Shown: positions 11,347 to 22,200 of the stretch, one piece after another
How positions within the stretch are numbered: position 1 is the first letter of the stretch
Layout of the letters: each line of letters starts with the position of its first letter
Assembly: GCA_015680685.1 (NCBI GenBank)
Contig: MNCI01008621.1
Location: forward strand, 1 to 48,829
Direction of reading: 5' to 3'
From: Gnetum montanum
Lineage: Eukaryota > Streptophyta > Gnetopsida > Gnetales > Gnetaceae
DNA length: 48,829 bases
Position numbers and translations under genes: made by a program
Notes under the pieces: model-generated
Seen by the model: only the letters and a program-made list of their open reading frames with translations
What the model was told of the DNA's origin: nothing
Database searches by the model: none

Positions 11347-11807
11347 AATGAAGATGCTCATATGCATTCATTCTGCAACCCTATCAAAAATCCTACAAAA
11401 CAACCAGAAAAACATCAAGCGACACCTATCTTAATCAGGAAAAATGCATAAAATAAGAAAGACAATGTTATGAAAATTTTCCTAACTGTGTAGTTGTTAG
11501 ATCGGATAAGAAAGTATGTAAAGTAATTTTGGGGCCTCAATTGGCCATAAAATTGCTAGTTTAAGGTCATAGTGGATCATGGTTTATGTGAGCAACATTA
11601 GTTTAAGCAAGGCTTTAAAGGTTTTAAATGTGGGGCTAAGTTGGGTGTTTATTGGGCAATAAAAAAATGTAAAAAAAAATTCTAAATATGGGGATGCTAG
11701 AAAAGTTGGAAAAAGTTTTCTAACTCTGGGTGCTACGCTCATCTCGCGTTATGCACGAGACATGGGACAAGCTTCGAGAGGGTGATGTGTCCTTCAACCC
11801 AGAAGGG
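11347..11807. other. Spacer with the upstream region of the antisense gene
   Basis: Holds array B (11545-11625). Around 11735-11800 it aligns by eye with 43145-43220 of the plus element (gttatgc, acgag, catggga-type words), which is the region just upstream of that element's antisense-gene TATA box. No coding seen. Confidence 0.45.
11545..11625 (-). repeat. Repeat array B remnant (AAACTAG family)
   Basis: About two units are recognisable (ctagtttaaggtcatagtgg and a decayed neighbour). Position matches the larger array at 43305-43615 in the other element, between RT and the antisense-gene promoter. Confidence 0.55.
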
Positions 11808-11817
11808 CATAAATAGG
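11808..11817 (+). promoter_or_regulatory. TATA box of the antisense gene
   Basis: Reads gggcataaataggaattttacc in pieces across 11805-11826. The plus element has ggctataaatagg then ggtttaccc at the equivalent place on its opposite strand (43144-43120). It lies about 165 bases before the ATG at 11974, against about 140 in the other copy. Conservation of box, flank and distance supports a real promoter. Confidence 0.65.
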
Positions 11818-12280
11818 AATTTTACCATAATAAACCTATCACTTTCAAAGTTGAAGTAAATAGTCACCAAGCATAGCATGGCTAAGGAAAAGGGAGAGAA
11901 AGCATAGCCATAATAGAGGGGAATCTAGAGGGTAACAAAGAGAAAGAAGAAAGCAAGAGTGTGATGATCAACCATGACGTGCCGTAGCAAACACCGGCAC
12001 CCTGGCCTCACCAACGTGGATGAAGGAGAATGCACATTGAGGTGACTTCCTAGGGCATGTATAAAGGACCATAGAGAGACATCATTGGCCAAGTAAGATG
12101 CTATGCTCTCCCTTTGTGGTCTCTTTTTCTTGCTTCTTATTTCGCTCAAGGTTTTGGGGTTTTGAGAGGGGCTTGCCTTGGGTAGGGTCCACCACTATCA
12201 CCACAGCTGCCTTAAGTCATGACTAGGGAAGGGAATGCATGTAGTGCATTTTTTTGATTGGGTTTTTGATTTTTTGTGTT

Positions 12281-12455
12281 GAGGGTTTGGCATCCTACAC
12301 ATGGCATGGGATAGGGGTTTTCTCAGCATCTCGCATGTGACATGAAATAAGCGTTTCTTGACATCCCGTAGACAACATGGGACAAGGGTTTTCTTGGCAT
12401 CCTGCAAGTGATGTGGGACAAGCATTTTTTGGCATCTTGCACATGGCGCAAGATA
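12281..12455 (+). repeat. Tandem repeat of about 35 bp, five units
   Basis: Five imperfect units, each like ggcatcctgcacatg followed by catgggacaagggttttc. A related phrase (acatgggacaagctt) occurs upstream at 11760. The array lies in what is probably the first intron of the antisense gene. Confidence 0.7.
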
Positions 12456-12574
12456 GGGCACGGTCAAGGAAACTTGAAGGAAAAAATAAAATGTGACAGT
12501 TTAGGAAGGATGGCTGTGAGTGTCTCAGTTATCACGCCAAGATATGTTCCTGAGAGTGTAACAAAAAAGTTAGA

Positions 12575-12790
12575 AAAATTTTGATTTCTTGGTGTCAAGC
12601 TCTACAAGCAATGTAGTTGATAGGTTACGCTCTATAGTGAGTGTACCCTACAATTTGGAATTTTTGTTGGATAGTTAGAAATTTTTGTAGTTGTTATGCT
12701 CAACAAGGAGTGTAGCCAACACTTTGAAAAATTTTGCAGTTTTTATGCTTGGCAGGGAGCATAACCAACACTTAGTGAATTTCTTATTTT
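12575..12790 (+). repeat. Tandem repeat of about 60 bp, three degenerate units
   Basis: Units carry ttatgctcaacaaggagtg then tagccaacactttg and a T-rich link. The same style of motif (GCTATGCT..AGCATAGC with acactta) builds the LTR U3, so this intron and the LTR may share origin. Confidence 0.55.
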
Positions 12791-14930
12791 TCTTTATATT
12801 TTCAAAGTTATCATGTTTGTAAATATGCAATGTAGATGTTAATGTTGTGCCCCATTGGGGACTAAGCACATTAGATGAGTATACCGGCATCCCTTTCTCG
12901 TGGGGCTTGGTGAAAGTTAAGTACATTAAGTCTAATTTTTTATGCATTTTTTTGTATCCAGTGCTAACATTCTCTTCTTGTCATTGCCATGGTTGCAGAG
13001 TATTGTTAAAATCCATCCTTATCATAGCTAAGTTGGTGGGCATCTTGTGCTGCATGAGTGAGCCTGTACCGAACATGCCTGCACCAGACACACATGTGGG
13101 CCACTAGGCAATATGGTTTAGGTTAGGAGTGTAAGAATTCATGAAATTTTTAATTTGCCACTTTAGTATGATGATATGGTCATACTTGGCGGTCGAAGTA
13201 GTGGGTGTCATAATAGAAACACTATTGCCCAACGTGAACCAAGGCATTCTAAGGTTCATGTCCGATGAGCTTGTTGGCAACGAAGAAGCAGGGGGTTCAG
13301 GCCAGGGCCATAAGGACCTTAAGACTTTGTCCAAGGTTTGGGAGATGCCAGAATTTCAGTGTTACAACAAGAATAACACTTTATTCATTGCCCAATGAAT
13401 ACACACTCTTTTCTAGAACCCACCTGGGATGGTGTATTATGCTAGAGGATGAGTCCTCTTACGATTTCTTGTATTACCTATTAGATTATGAATTAAGATG
13501 CTAACTACTCGTGTTCATTGCCAAGTTTACCATTGACGCAAATGGCCTCCATGAATGAAGAAGGGACGTTAAACTTGAATCTCAGTATCCTACAAGAATT
13601 CTCATCTTTTGAGAATGTTCATGCAACCATTATTGGATAGATTTGGGCAAACCTAGCAGAACTCCCTCATCAATATTCAAAGTCTTATGAGAGGTATTGG
13701 GTCTTAGTTGGTTGGACACTAAATGGGCAATTGGCATACTAAGCATGGAGGAGGTTTTTGGCCTACTACCATCATCCCACACACCATTCATGCCACATGA
13801 GTTGTGTGTCACTCATTTTTATGCATTTTTTATTTTATTTTTCTCATGTTGCTAATTTTACTTTCACTTATTGCAGTTACAGTTAGGTTAAGAGAAGTCA
13901 CGGTGGTTGCCACAGGTCACACTAAGGCCACTCTTATCTTTAAATATGGTGAGGTTAAGAGTTCACAATGTTGGTTGTGCTATGAGGCCCTAGTGGAAAT
14001 AGCAAGGAATTTTCAACAGGCTAAGCTCATGGACCTTTTCTTGGCTATTAGCCTAGGTATCCTAGTGGCCGAGATGATTACTGTGATTGACTCCTTCACT
14101 AAGAGCATTGATCGCTTTAGCACATGAGCCCATGATGTGCTGTGACCTTTGAAATTATAGATGAATTCTTTGTGGACCTCTTCAGCATCCACTCTAAGGG
14201 CCTACCAGTTGTAGAAAAAAGTGACAAAGACTTAGACCACAAAGGGGATGTTGAGTAGTGGTTGGGCACATCCAAGTTCTACAAAGGAATACCAATTAAG
14301 GAGGTGAGGGTATCCATGGTCCACCACCTCTACCTAGTCTTTCAAGCTCATGCATTTCCAAAGTTGCTTTCCCAAGGAAACATTCTCAAGGTTGAGCAAG
14401 CTTGGGTGATGAGGGACGTAATAGAGAAGGAGGGATGATACAACTAGGCCTCTCACTTTTCTAGCAGCCTATGTGTTGAAATCATTAGGTTACACCACAA
14501 CCTCTAAGCACAATCGCATGTGCACTTCGCATTCTTCGTAGTATGCCTACGAAGATTTATGGAATTTTTGGTGGTTCATGAGAATGGGTAGTGAGTGGTG
14601 CAAGACTGTAATCAAATCTCCAGGTTATGGATTCATTACCTATTTAACATCACATGGTAATAGGACCCTCTAGAGGTAATTGGCAAGTCATTTTCGGTAA
14701 CGACCAAAGGCAATGTGGGACGATCCTACAGCACACGTGATAGTGTCGAGGAGGCCCCACCAACCAACATTGGAAATGCAACGAGTGGGGCATGACTCAT
14801 TGCTAAGACAGTGAGATCATCCAAAATAAGGATCAAGAAACCACACACTATGGAGGAGCTTGTGTGTGAAGTAGAGGATGGTGGCAAAAGCTACAGTTTA
14901 AGCTTCACAATGTGCACTTAGAAATTATAA

Positions 14931-15027
14931 GTAAGTATGCATTGTTGGATAGTGTTGTAATGTGCCATGCTATATTATACTCATTATTGACAATTCTAAA
15001 TCTAACTTATATCATGTTAGGCAATAG
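14931..15027 (+). other. Inferred intron of the antisense gene
   Basis: Donor gtaagtatgc at 14931 and acceptor gcaatag at 15027 (or ttag at 15020). The plus-element copy has an intron at the matching place (39981-40104, donor gtaaatg, acceptor ccattag). Confidence 0.55.
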
Positions 15028-15062
15028 GACACCTACAACGGTAGTAGAGCCTATGGAGGATG

Positions 15063-15067
15063 ATGTT
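15063..15067. repeat. Target-site duplication of nested element, left copy (atgtt)
   Basis: atgtt before the LTR at 15068 pairs with atgtc at 25159-25163, four of five bases. The single mismatch is a T/C transition. Confidence 0.7.
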
Positions 15068-15931
15068 TGATAAATCATGTTTTCATATACTCTGATATTG
15101 AAGTGGCTGTGATATTGAGTACACAATATTAGGTATGCGATATGATGGACCAAGATGTGATATCATACATTCAATCTCATAGGCTTACTCCTAGGTCTAT
15201 AAATACAGTGCCTAGGTGCACGATTGAGAGTAATTTTTTGGCAATCAAGTAGAAAAACTCTTGCAGTTTCTTCATTTGAAAGTTAGAATATTTTTCAAGT
15301 GCCTGTAGTAGGAGGTCTAAGTGTGAACAGATCTTTATTCAAGCATTGATGTACCTAAAAACAATGTTGTGTTGGCAATAAAGACAAACTCTTTGATTCA
15401 TTCTTTCAGCACTTGAGACTTTATTTCTTATGCATTTATATATTGTGGTTTCATGCAATTTTCATTAATGTTATTCGTGTAACAATTAAATTTAATTAAT
15501 CAAGAAACTCATTAAAATACACAAGCATGACCCCTTTGAACATATGTGTGACACTTGGTAGCTTAGAAAAAGTTAGCATTTGACAATCTAGCAGTGTTAA
15601 CATAAATTTCAGGATGTGTCCAAAAAATGGGAACAATTACTTGTGTTAGGCTAGATTAGACCATAGTTTACTTAGCATTTAATTACTCTTACTTTTATTC
15701 TTGTTCTAGGTGAGTAAATTGATAAAACACAAAATAATAAAAATCTTACACCTTAATCACACTTAACCATACAATTGCATTCCACAAGTGGGACTAGGAA
15801 GACAATGAACAAACAACATGCACACACTATTTAGCTCTAGTGTGCTTAGTAATTATATAGAAGTAAACCAGATCGCACATGAACACCTATGATTTGTATA
15901 GTTGGGCATAGGGGTACCTTTTCGTTCATCA
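15068..15931 (+). repeat. 5' LTR of nested Athila-like element
   Basis: Same length (864 bp) as 24295-25158 and alignable throughout; by eye about one base in ten differs. U3 contains clustered GATAT-type palindromic words, then TATA at 15198-15205. Frequent C/T and G/A differences suggest methylation-driven decay. Confidence 0.92.
15198..15205 (+). promoter_or_regulatory. TATA box of nested element, 5' LTR
   Basis: tataaata within ggtctataaatacagtgcc. The 3' LTR keeps it at 24425-24432. The motif follows the GATAT cluster by about 30-40 bases. Confidence 0.65.
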
Positions 15932-15932
15932 T

Positions 15933-15950
15933 TGGCACCATTGCCGGGGA
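15933..15950 (+). promoter_or_regulatory. Primer-binding site, tRNA-Asp type
   Basis: TGGCACCATTGCCGGGGA starts one base after the LTR end. It differs at two places, both C-to-T or G-to-A type, from the TGGCGCCGTTGCCGGGGA site typical of Athila-related elements, which pairs with the 3' end of tRNA-Asp. Confidence 0.85.
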
Positions 15951-16095
15951 TTGTAGTTCTATGTGCACTATCTAAACCAAGTAAAACTTAGTAATCTCAT
16001 TGTTCAAACCCTAAGAGTCAAATCTTACAAAAAAAAAGCTATTATAATTTAATTAAACCTTAACTGCACACTGCCTATAAGTTCATTAACATAAA

Positions 16096-18560
16096 ATGTC
16101 TTCTTCTCATAGGAGCCCATCTTCACCCAAGGCAGTCCAGGTGCCTCAACAATACCATGTGGTATATGCTTATCCCGATGAGTATGTACTGAACCTCACC
16201 TTCATCTTACATCAAGATGAACTATTGTGGTGGCATGACATGGAAGGCAACATTGTGTTGCCACCTGATCAATCTATTTCAACAATACTCCAGCTAATGC
16301 TCACATGACATGGGCTTCAACATCTTCATAGAGAATACAAGATGCAAGATCCCGACTCAAGAGATTATCATCCCATTGAAGCATAAAGATTAAGGGATTG
16401 TCAGTTGGAACACCAACATGAGCTTGTGAAGGGAAAAGGGTCAAACACTTGTCCACCTTTGCTTGGCCCATTTGATGGAGGTGATCACTTCTTTAGTGAT
16501 TCTCCTCTCTTTGACTTTGTTCATAGAGCCCTTAACCAAAATGTACAATCCACAATTCATAATCCAGGTTCTAGTCAAAATGGATCCAATGACAAAAAAT
16601 GGAACTGGAGAGGCAAGTTAAGATAAGGGGGAAAAAAGAGATCACGATCACAATCATGGTCATCAGCAACGAAGGAAGGATGATAGGCATCAGTGCGGAG
16701 TAAGTTCTCCTTCTTCTTCCCCTTCATCGTCTTCTTCTTCTTCATCATTTAGCTTGGATTGTGACCACAAAAGGAATAACCATGATGGAGGTGACCGAAA
16801 GGACTAGAATAATAGAAGGAACCATCAGGATAGTTGTGATTAAAGATGTGGGCAATCTAGAGAGATCCATTATCAAGAAAAAATGGCTAGTAGAGAACAT
16901 CGTAGGCATCATCACCATGGCCTTGATGAACCTCTACTTGTCACTCAGGGCATGTTGAACATTGCAGAGGCTATGAGAATTCCAACAAGGCACATGAAAG
17001 ATAGTAGAATAAAGAGGCTGAACATGAACAACATCCCTCAGTTCGAGGGAGGCTATGATGTTGATCCATAAAATCATCTCCAATCCTTTCAAGATGCATG
17101 TGCCTTGTAGAATATTGAGAACAACTAGTAGAAGTTAAAATTATTTTCAAGGATGCTCATAAAGGAAGTAGAAAATTGGTATCAATCCTTAGAACTAGAA
17201 TTAATCAAGTGATGGATTATGATGTTGGAATTGTTCAATGAAAAATATCAAATGTACTCCTGAGTATCTAATTTAAGGATGCAGATTGAAGGGTGGAAAC
17301 AAGGAAATCATAAGCCCTTGGATGTAGCTATTGGCTGATACTACTCTTTGTTGCATAGGTGCCCTAGCCATGGATACTCTTAGCTTGATCAACTTCATCT
17401 TTTCATGGATGGGTTATGATCTAAAACAAGGAAAACCTTTGGAATCTATGCCCAATGGAGATTAACAAAGTTAAGCATCCATCAGATTCAAAAGTTAATT
17501 GAGTAGGTAGCCAAGGAGGAGGGAGAATTGAGAAAATGAGAAAGTGCAAAGGAATACAACATGGACCCTTCTATTCGTAGAAGGGGGATTCAATTTTATG
17601 AAAATGAGGATGAATTAATTAGAGATGAGGTGGTTAATCAAAAAACATTTTCACTTCAAAAATTGCAATCAGAAATCATGGCTAAGATTGATTAGTTATG
17701 GAACTTCATGGACAATAAGTTTTAAGTTGTCTTAAAAATTGTAGAAGAGTCCAAGCAGCAAAGTGGTGAGCATGAGCGTCGAAGACGTAAGGAAGTTAAA
17801 CATGTCATATATAAGGGTAAGGGTAAAATGGTTGTGCTAGAGATAGCTATGGATAGTGATTTAGATGATGATGGTAGCTGTGACATCTATTAGTATGAAC
17901 ATCCTAAGGTATGTTGCCCAATTGTATCACACCTACAGGAATCTAGGGTGTATGCCCTACATCCAGAACTTGCACAAAGGAAAACACCTAAAATATTGCC
18001 TTATCCATAAGGCAATCCTCAATAGTTCCACCAACCACAATAGTACTATGGAAGTGGAACTCTACCGTAATACTACAAATTGTACCAGTAGTGGCAGAAA
18101 CCACAATCATGGGTGTTGCCACATCCAGGATAGTAATACCCTTGCTAGCAACCAAATCCCTATGGTTACTATGTTTAGCAACCTTCATCTCCACGGGACT
18201 CCTCTGGTCATGTTGCCACTTACCAACCTCACCACTACCCTCATGAAGTATACCAATTACCCTATCCAAGGAGGGGATGCCACCTACTATCCTAATGCAC
18301 CTCTTGTCCCTACACCTACTCTTCCATCTCCTACATAGCTACCACCTACTTCATCCATGCAAGGTGAATTACTTGCCCAACCATAGTAAAGGAATGCTAT
18401 GAGGGTGGTTAATCTACAACTGGTTAATCCACCAAGCAGGTTAGAACAACGAACAAAGAAAAGATCCTTTTCTAACCTCATAGTCCACCAAAGCCCTCAG
18501 ACACATCAGTGGTTGGTAACCTTGCTCCTCCACCTTCCTCTATCTCACATTTGTTCAAGT
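16096..18560 (+). pseudogene. Gag region of nested Athila-like element
   Basis: The frame opens MSSSHRSPSSPKAVQ at 16096, then breaks several times. A Ser-rich low-complexity tract comes from the TTC-rich run at 16705-16755. His-rich and basic sequence follows (REHRRHHHHGLDEP, 16886-16930). The gag core is visible at about 17035-17260: IPQFEGGYDVDP, then KLKLFSRMLIKEVENWYQSL and ELFNEKYQ, like the F-x-G..P-x-x-H-L and W-Y motifs of gypsy gag. Pro/Tyr/Gln-rich sequence fills 17900-18560 up to the protease. I see no intact zinc knuckle. Gag would form the particle. Stops are numerous. Confidence 0.75.
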
Positions 18561-18598
18561 CCCCTTTAAACCAAAATCCCTATTGAATCCATACTATA

Positions 18599-19138
18599 AT
18601 GCTGACCCATGTTGTATTTGATTGGATTCAAGCTAGTAACCTACCTGGAAAGTTAGCTGATCCCAGGAGTTCCCTAGTATTTTTGCAAATTCCTAGGAAT
18701 GAGCCTTGTAAAGCCCTTCTTGACTCTAGTTCCTATGTTAATTTGAGCTCGCATGAAATGTACACAATGTGGAACCTTCCTCCCTTGAAGAAGAGCAACA
18801 TCTGGTTGGAACTAATGAACCAGTCCATCACTATTCCATTGGGACTAGTAGAGGACATCATAACCACCATTTATGGTTGGTCATATCCCACCAATTTCCT
18901 AGTAATCAAAGTGGAGAACTACAAGGGGGACTTCTCAATTATTATGGGAAGGGCATCATTAAGTACCATTGATGCCAAAATGGACATTAGAGATATTTCC
19001 TTGAAGATATCAAAAGAAAATGAATTTGGAATGATTGAGAAGAAGAGGATTCCATGTATCATGTACGATGATTCAGGGTGCCATTGTGTGCAGAAGTTAT
19101 TGCTAATAAAGCAAACATCTATCTCTGCATGCAAGTAG
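18599..19138 (+). pseudogene. Aspartic protease domain of nested element
   Basis: A 179-codon open frame matches the Athila-type retropepsin region. It has CKALLDSSSYVNLSS (usual C-x-L-D-L-G-A-S), then ITIPLGLVEDIITTIYGWSY, FLVIKVE and FSIIMGRASLSTIDAKMDI (usual I-I-L-G-R-P-F-L). The catalytic D is kept, but the following L-G-A/T is changed to S-S-S, so activity is doubtful. The protease would cut the polyprotein. It is the longest intact frame in the nested element. Confidence 0.8.
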
Positions 19139-19629
19139 TGTGCACTAGAAGCTAAAATCCAAAGATGTCTATACATAACAACCATAAAAAAAGAAGGAAA
19201 GAAGTCACCCAGTGGCTGAAAGCTAATTCTAGCAACAGTACATTGTGCATGGAACCTACTGAGGGCCTGACATGCAAATATGTTGCAAGTATGGATGAAC
19301 TCAAGAAAGTTCATCACCAGCTCTCCAAAGGAGTAAATGATGATTTCAATTAGAGAGAGCTGGAAATTCCTAACAATTTTAAATAAGAGCCCCTTGAATT
19401 GAAGACACTACTAGCTGGAATGGAGTATGTATTCTTGAAAAAAGCAAGGTTAATCATTATTCATGCCAAGCTTATTGTAGAACAAAAGAAATTGTTGATG
19501 AAGGTTGTGGAAAAATGGTCAACAACCTTTGCTTGGTCATATTCTAAGCTCACTGGGATAGATCCAAGAATATGCTAGCACTAGATATACACTGACCCTA
19601 CCATTAAACCAAAACGATAGTTGTAGTGA

Positions 19630-20345
19630 TGTTTAAATCCTAAATTAAAGAAAATTTTCAAAGATGAAATTGAACCACTCCTCAAGGTAGGATTCATCTA
19701 CCCTGTCATAAATAGTGGGTTAGTCCACTCGTGATTGTACCCAAGAAATGAGGTAAATGGCGAGTGTGCATCGACTTCCGGTAGCTCAACATGGCAACTT
19801 TCAAAGATCATTTTCCATTGCCTTTTGTCAACCAAGTGCTGGACACCATTTCTACAAGCAGATATTATAGCTTTCTAGACAGTTATAGTGGATATATCCA
19901 AATTTGGATTGCACCAAAGAACTAGGAAAAGATGACTTCACAAGTCCTTGGGGGACTTTCGCTTACCGTCAGATGTTATTCAATCTATGTAATGCCCCAG
20001 CCACATTTCAATGATTAGTTCTTAGCAGGGTAGAAGTATTCATGGATGACATTTCTACCTACTGAGCTATGTTGGAGCAAGCCCTAGACCATCTTGAGCA
20101 AGTGTTGAAACAATGTGTCAAAATAAACCTCCAGCTCAATTAGTAGAAGAGCCATCTTATGGTCTACAAAGGCATAGTCTTGGAGCACTGTATTTTAAAA
20201 GTAGGAATTAAGGTGGACCCTCAAAAAATAAGGGTCATCCAAGGAATAACCTGTCAACCTAAAACAATTTAAGAAGTACATTCATTCCTTGGTCATGCTG
20301 GCTACTACTGATGCTTCATCGAGAATTTTTTCAAAATTGCCAAGT
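19630..20345 (+). pseudogene. Reverse transcriptase domain of nested element
   Basis: In changing frames: EIEPLLKVGFIYPV (19665-19705), WRVCIDFR (19755-19780), DHFPLPFVNQVLDTI (19805-19850), YYSFLDSYSGYIQI (19863-19905) and, at about 20030-20065, VEVFMDDIST. The F-M-D-D is the catalytic box in its Athila form. LNxxKS-like sequence and a connection region follow to 20340 (FLGHAGYY). At least six stops or shifts occur. Confidence 0.85.
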
Positions 20346-20399
20346 TATTGATGGAATTGACAAAAAAAGATGCATCATTCATATAGACCCTTGCATGTG

Positions 20400-20840
20400 A
20401 AACAACATTTTAGCAATTGAAGTAGAAGCTTGTTGAAACCCCAATTCTATAAGCACTCGATTGGTCTAGACCATTTCATGTGATGAACGATACATCAAAT
20501 TATACTTTGGGGGTATTGCTTATGTAGATGGATGATGAAAAATGTCCAAATTACATTCACTACGCAAGCTAAAGTATTACAGGTACATAGCTAAACTACA
20601 CCATCACAAAAAAGGAATTGATGGTAGTGGTATTTGCATGAGAGGAGTTCAGGCACTATGTGCTTGGCTATAAATTGTTTGTGCACACAGATCATAGTGC
20701 CATTCAATTTCTAATGAATAAACCAAAGGTGTGCCCCTGTGTCATATGGTGGCTTGTGATTTTGCAAGAATTTGATCTCATGATGGTAGATCAAAAGGAT
20801 GTATAGAATGTGGTCCTAGATCACTTATTGTAACTAAGAT
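20400..20840 (+). pseudogene. RNase H domain of nested element
   Basis: Motifs in order: FHVMNDTSNYTLGVLLMQ (usual D-A-S-D becomes N-D-T-S-N), HYAS (about 20560), LNYTITKKELMVVVFA, YKLFVHTDHSAIQFLMNKPK (20665-20730) and ILQEFDLMM. Only one RNase H is present, unlike the two in the Tat-like elements here. Stops are scattered; the domain is not functional as it stands. Confidence 0.82.
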
Positions 20841-20889
20841 GGGATGACAAGGAGAAAGAGAACCCCTTATCTGATCAATTCCCTGACGA

Positions 20890-22200
20890 ATCTCTCCTTG
20901 TAGGGGCTATTAATGCACAAATGCCCAATGAACCAAAATGGTATGACACCATCCTCACTTATCTGCTCAAGCAAGAACTGTTGCAAGGGTTGGACACTAA
21001 AAAGAAACAACAGTTTCTTCATCGAGTTAAGCATTTCATGGAAATTAATGGAAACCTTTACAAAGTCTGTCTCAATGGTCTGGTACATTGGTGTGTCCCT
21101 AATACAAATCAACTGTGCATTCTTTAGGATGCTCATGAACACCCTTGTGGGGGCCATTATGCTAGGAGACGCATAGCCATAAAATTCTTCATGGCAAGAT
21201 TTTATTGGCTAATAATCTTCAGGGATGCACATCAATTTATCCACACTTGTAATCATTCCTAGAGGGATAGTGGAATGACAGCTCAAATGGATGGGCCATA
21301 GCAATGGATTCAACCTCTTAAGCTATTCGATATTTGGGGCATTAACTTTATGGGTTGCATTGCACATTTGTCAAATGGAAAGGCATATATCATAGTCACA
21401 GTTGACTATTGCACTAAGTGGGTAAAACCAGCAACCGTCACCAACTATACATCCACCATTGCTACTTAGTTTGTACAACAAAATATCATAAACAATTTTT
21501 TGTGCCTCATGTGTTAATTTTTGATAATGGAACTCATTTTAAAGGTCCTACTTTCTGAAAACTTATGCAGCGCTTGGAGGTTAAGCATAAACTCACAACA
21601 CCATATCACCCCCAAGCCAATGGTCAAGCTAAGATCACTAATCGAGAGATTATGAAAATTCTAATGTGCACCATTAGCAAATACTGAATGGATTGGAGCA
21701 CCAAATTAAATGATGCCCTTTGGGCCTATCACTCCACATGGAAGCTCCCCATAGGTTATTCTCCCTATGAGCTTGTGTACAGAAAACTACCAATAGTGCC
21801 CATCTATTCCAACTCTGTAGACTCTCTACAACCTATAACCTTGATCTAAATCTAAGTCTAGCACAGAAATAATAATTAATAAATCTCAACTTGCTAAACA
21901 AAAATTGGTTAATGATCCTGTCATCCAATGAAATGCATAAGGCATTCAACAAGAAACACCATGACCTCAAAATAAGAAAAATCAAGTTCCAAACAGGAGA
22001 CAAGGTTCTCTGTTGGAATCTTGCACATGTACCCCAATGAACCAAATTTCAAACATTGTGGAAAGGACCTTACATTATTGATGAGAATTTTTCATCTAGG
22101 GCCATGATTATCTACAAACCTGACAACCTAAACAATAAATAATTAGTCAACATCCAACAAGTAAAACCTTTCCATGAGCCCAAGCTAAACAATTCAATAG
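20890..22200 (+). pseudogene. Integrase of nested element
   Basis: An open stretch at 20921-21127 (KWYDTILTYLL, NLYKVCLNG) leads to the zinc motif (HEHPCGGHYARR at 21130-21165, HTCNHS at 21243). The core shows FDIWGINFMG (21325), VDYCTKWVKP (21403-21430), then FDNGTHFKGP in another frame (21520-21550). TTPYHPQANGQAKITNRE follows at 21595-21650. The last catalytic residue, normally Glu in GQVE, is Lys here. WAYHSTWKLPIGYSPYELVY closes the core. The C-terminal part to 22200 is fragmentary, and I see no chromodomain. Confidence 0.85.

Noticed and set aside
17988-18269. Minus-strand ORF in the nested element
   Set aside because: It is a shadow of the Pro/Tyr-rich gag to protease region on the plus strand.
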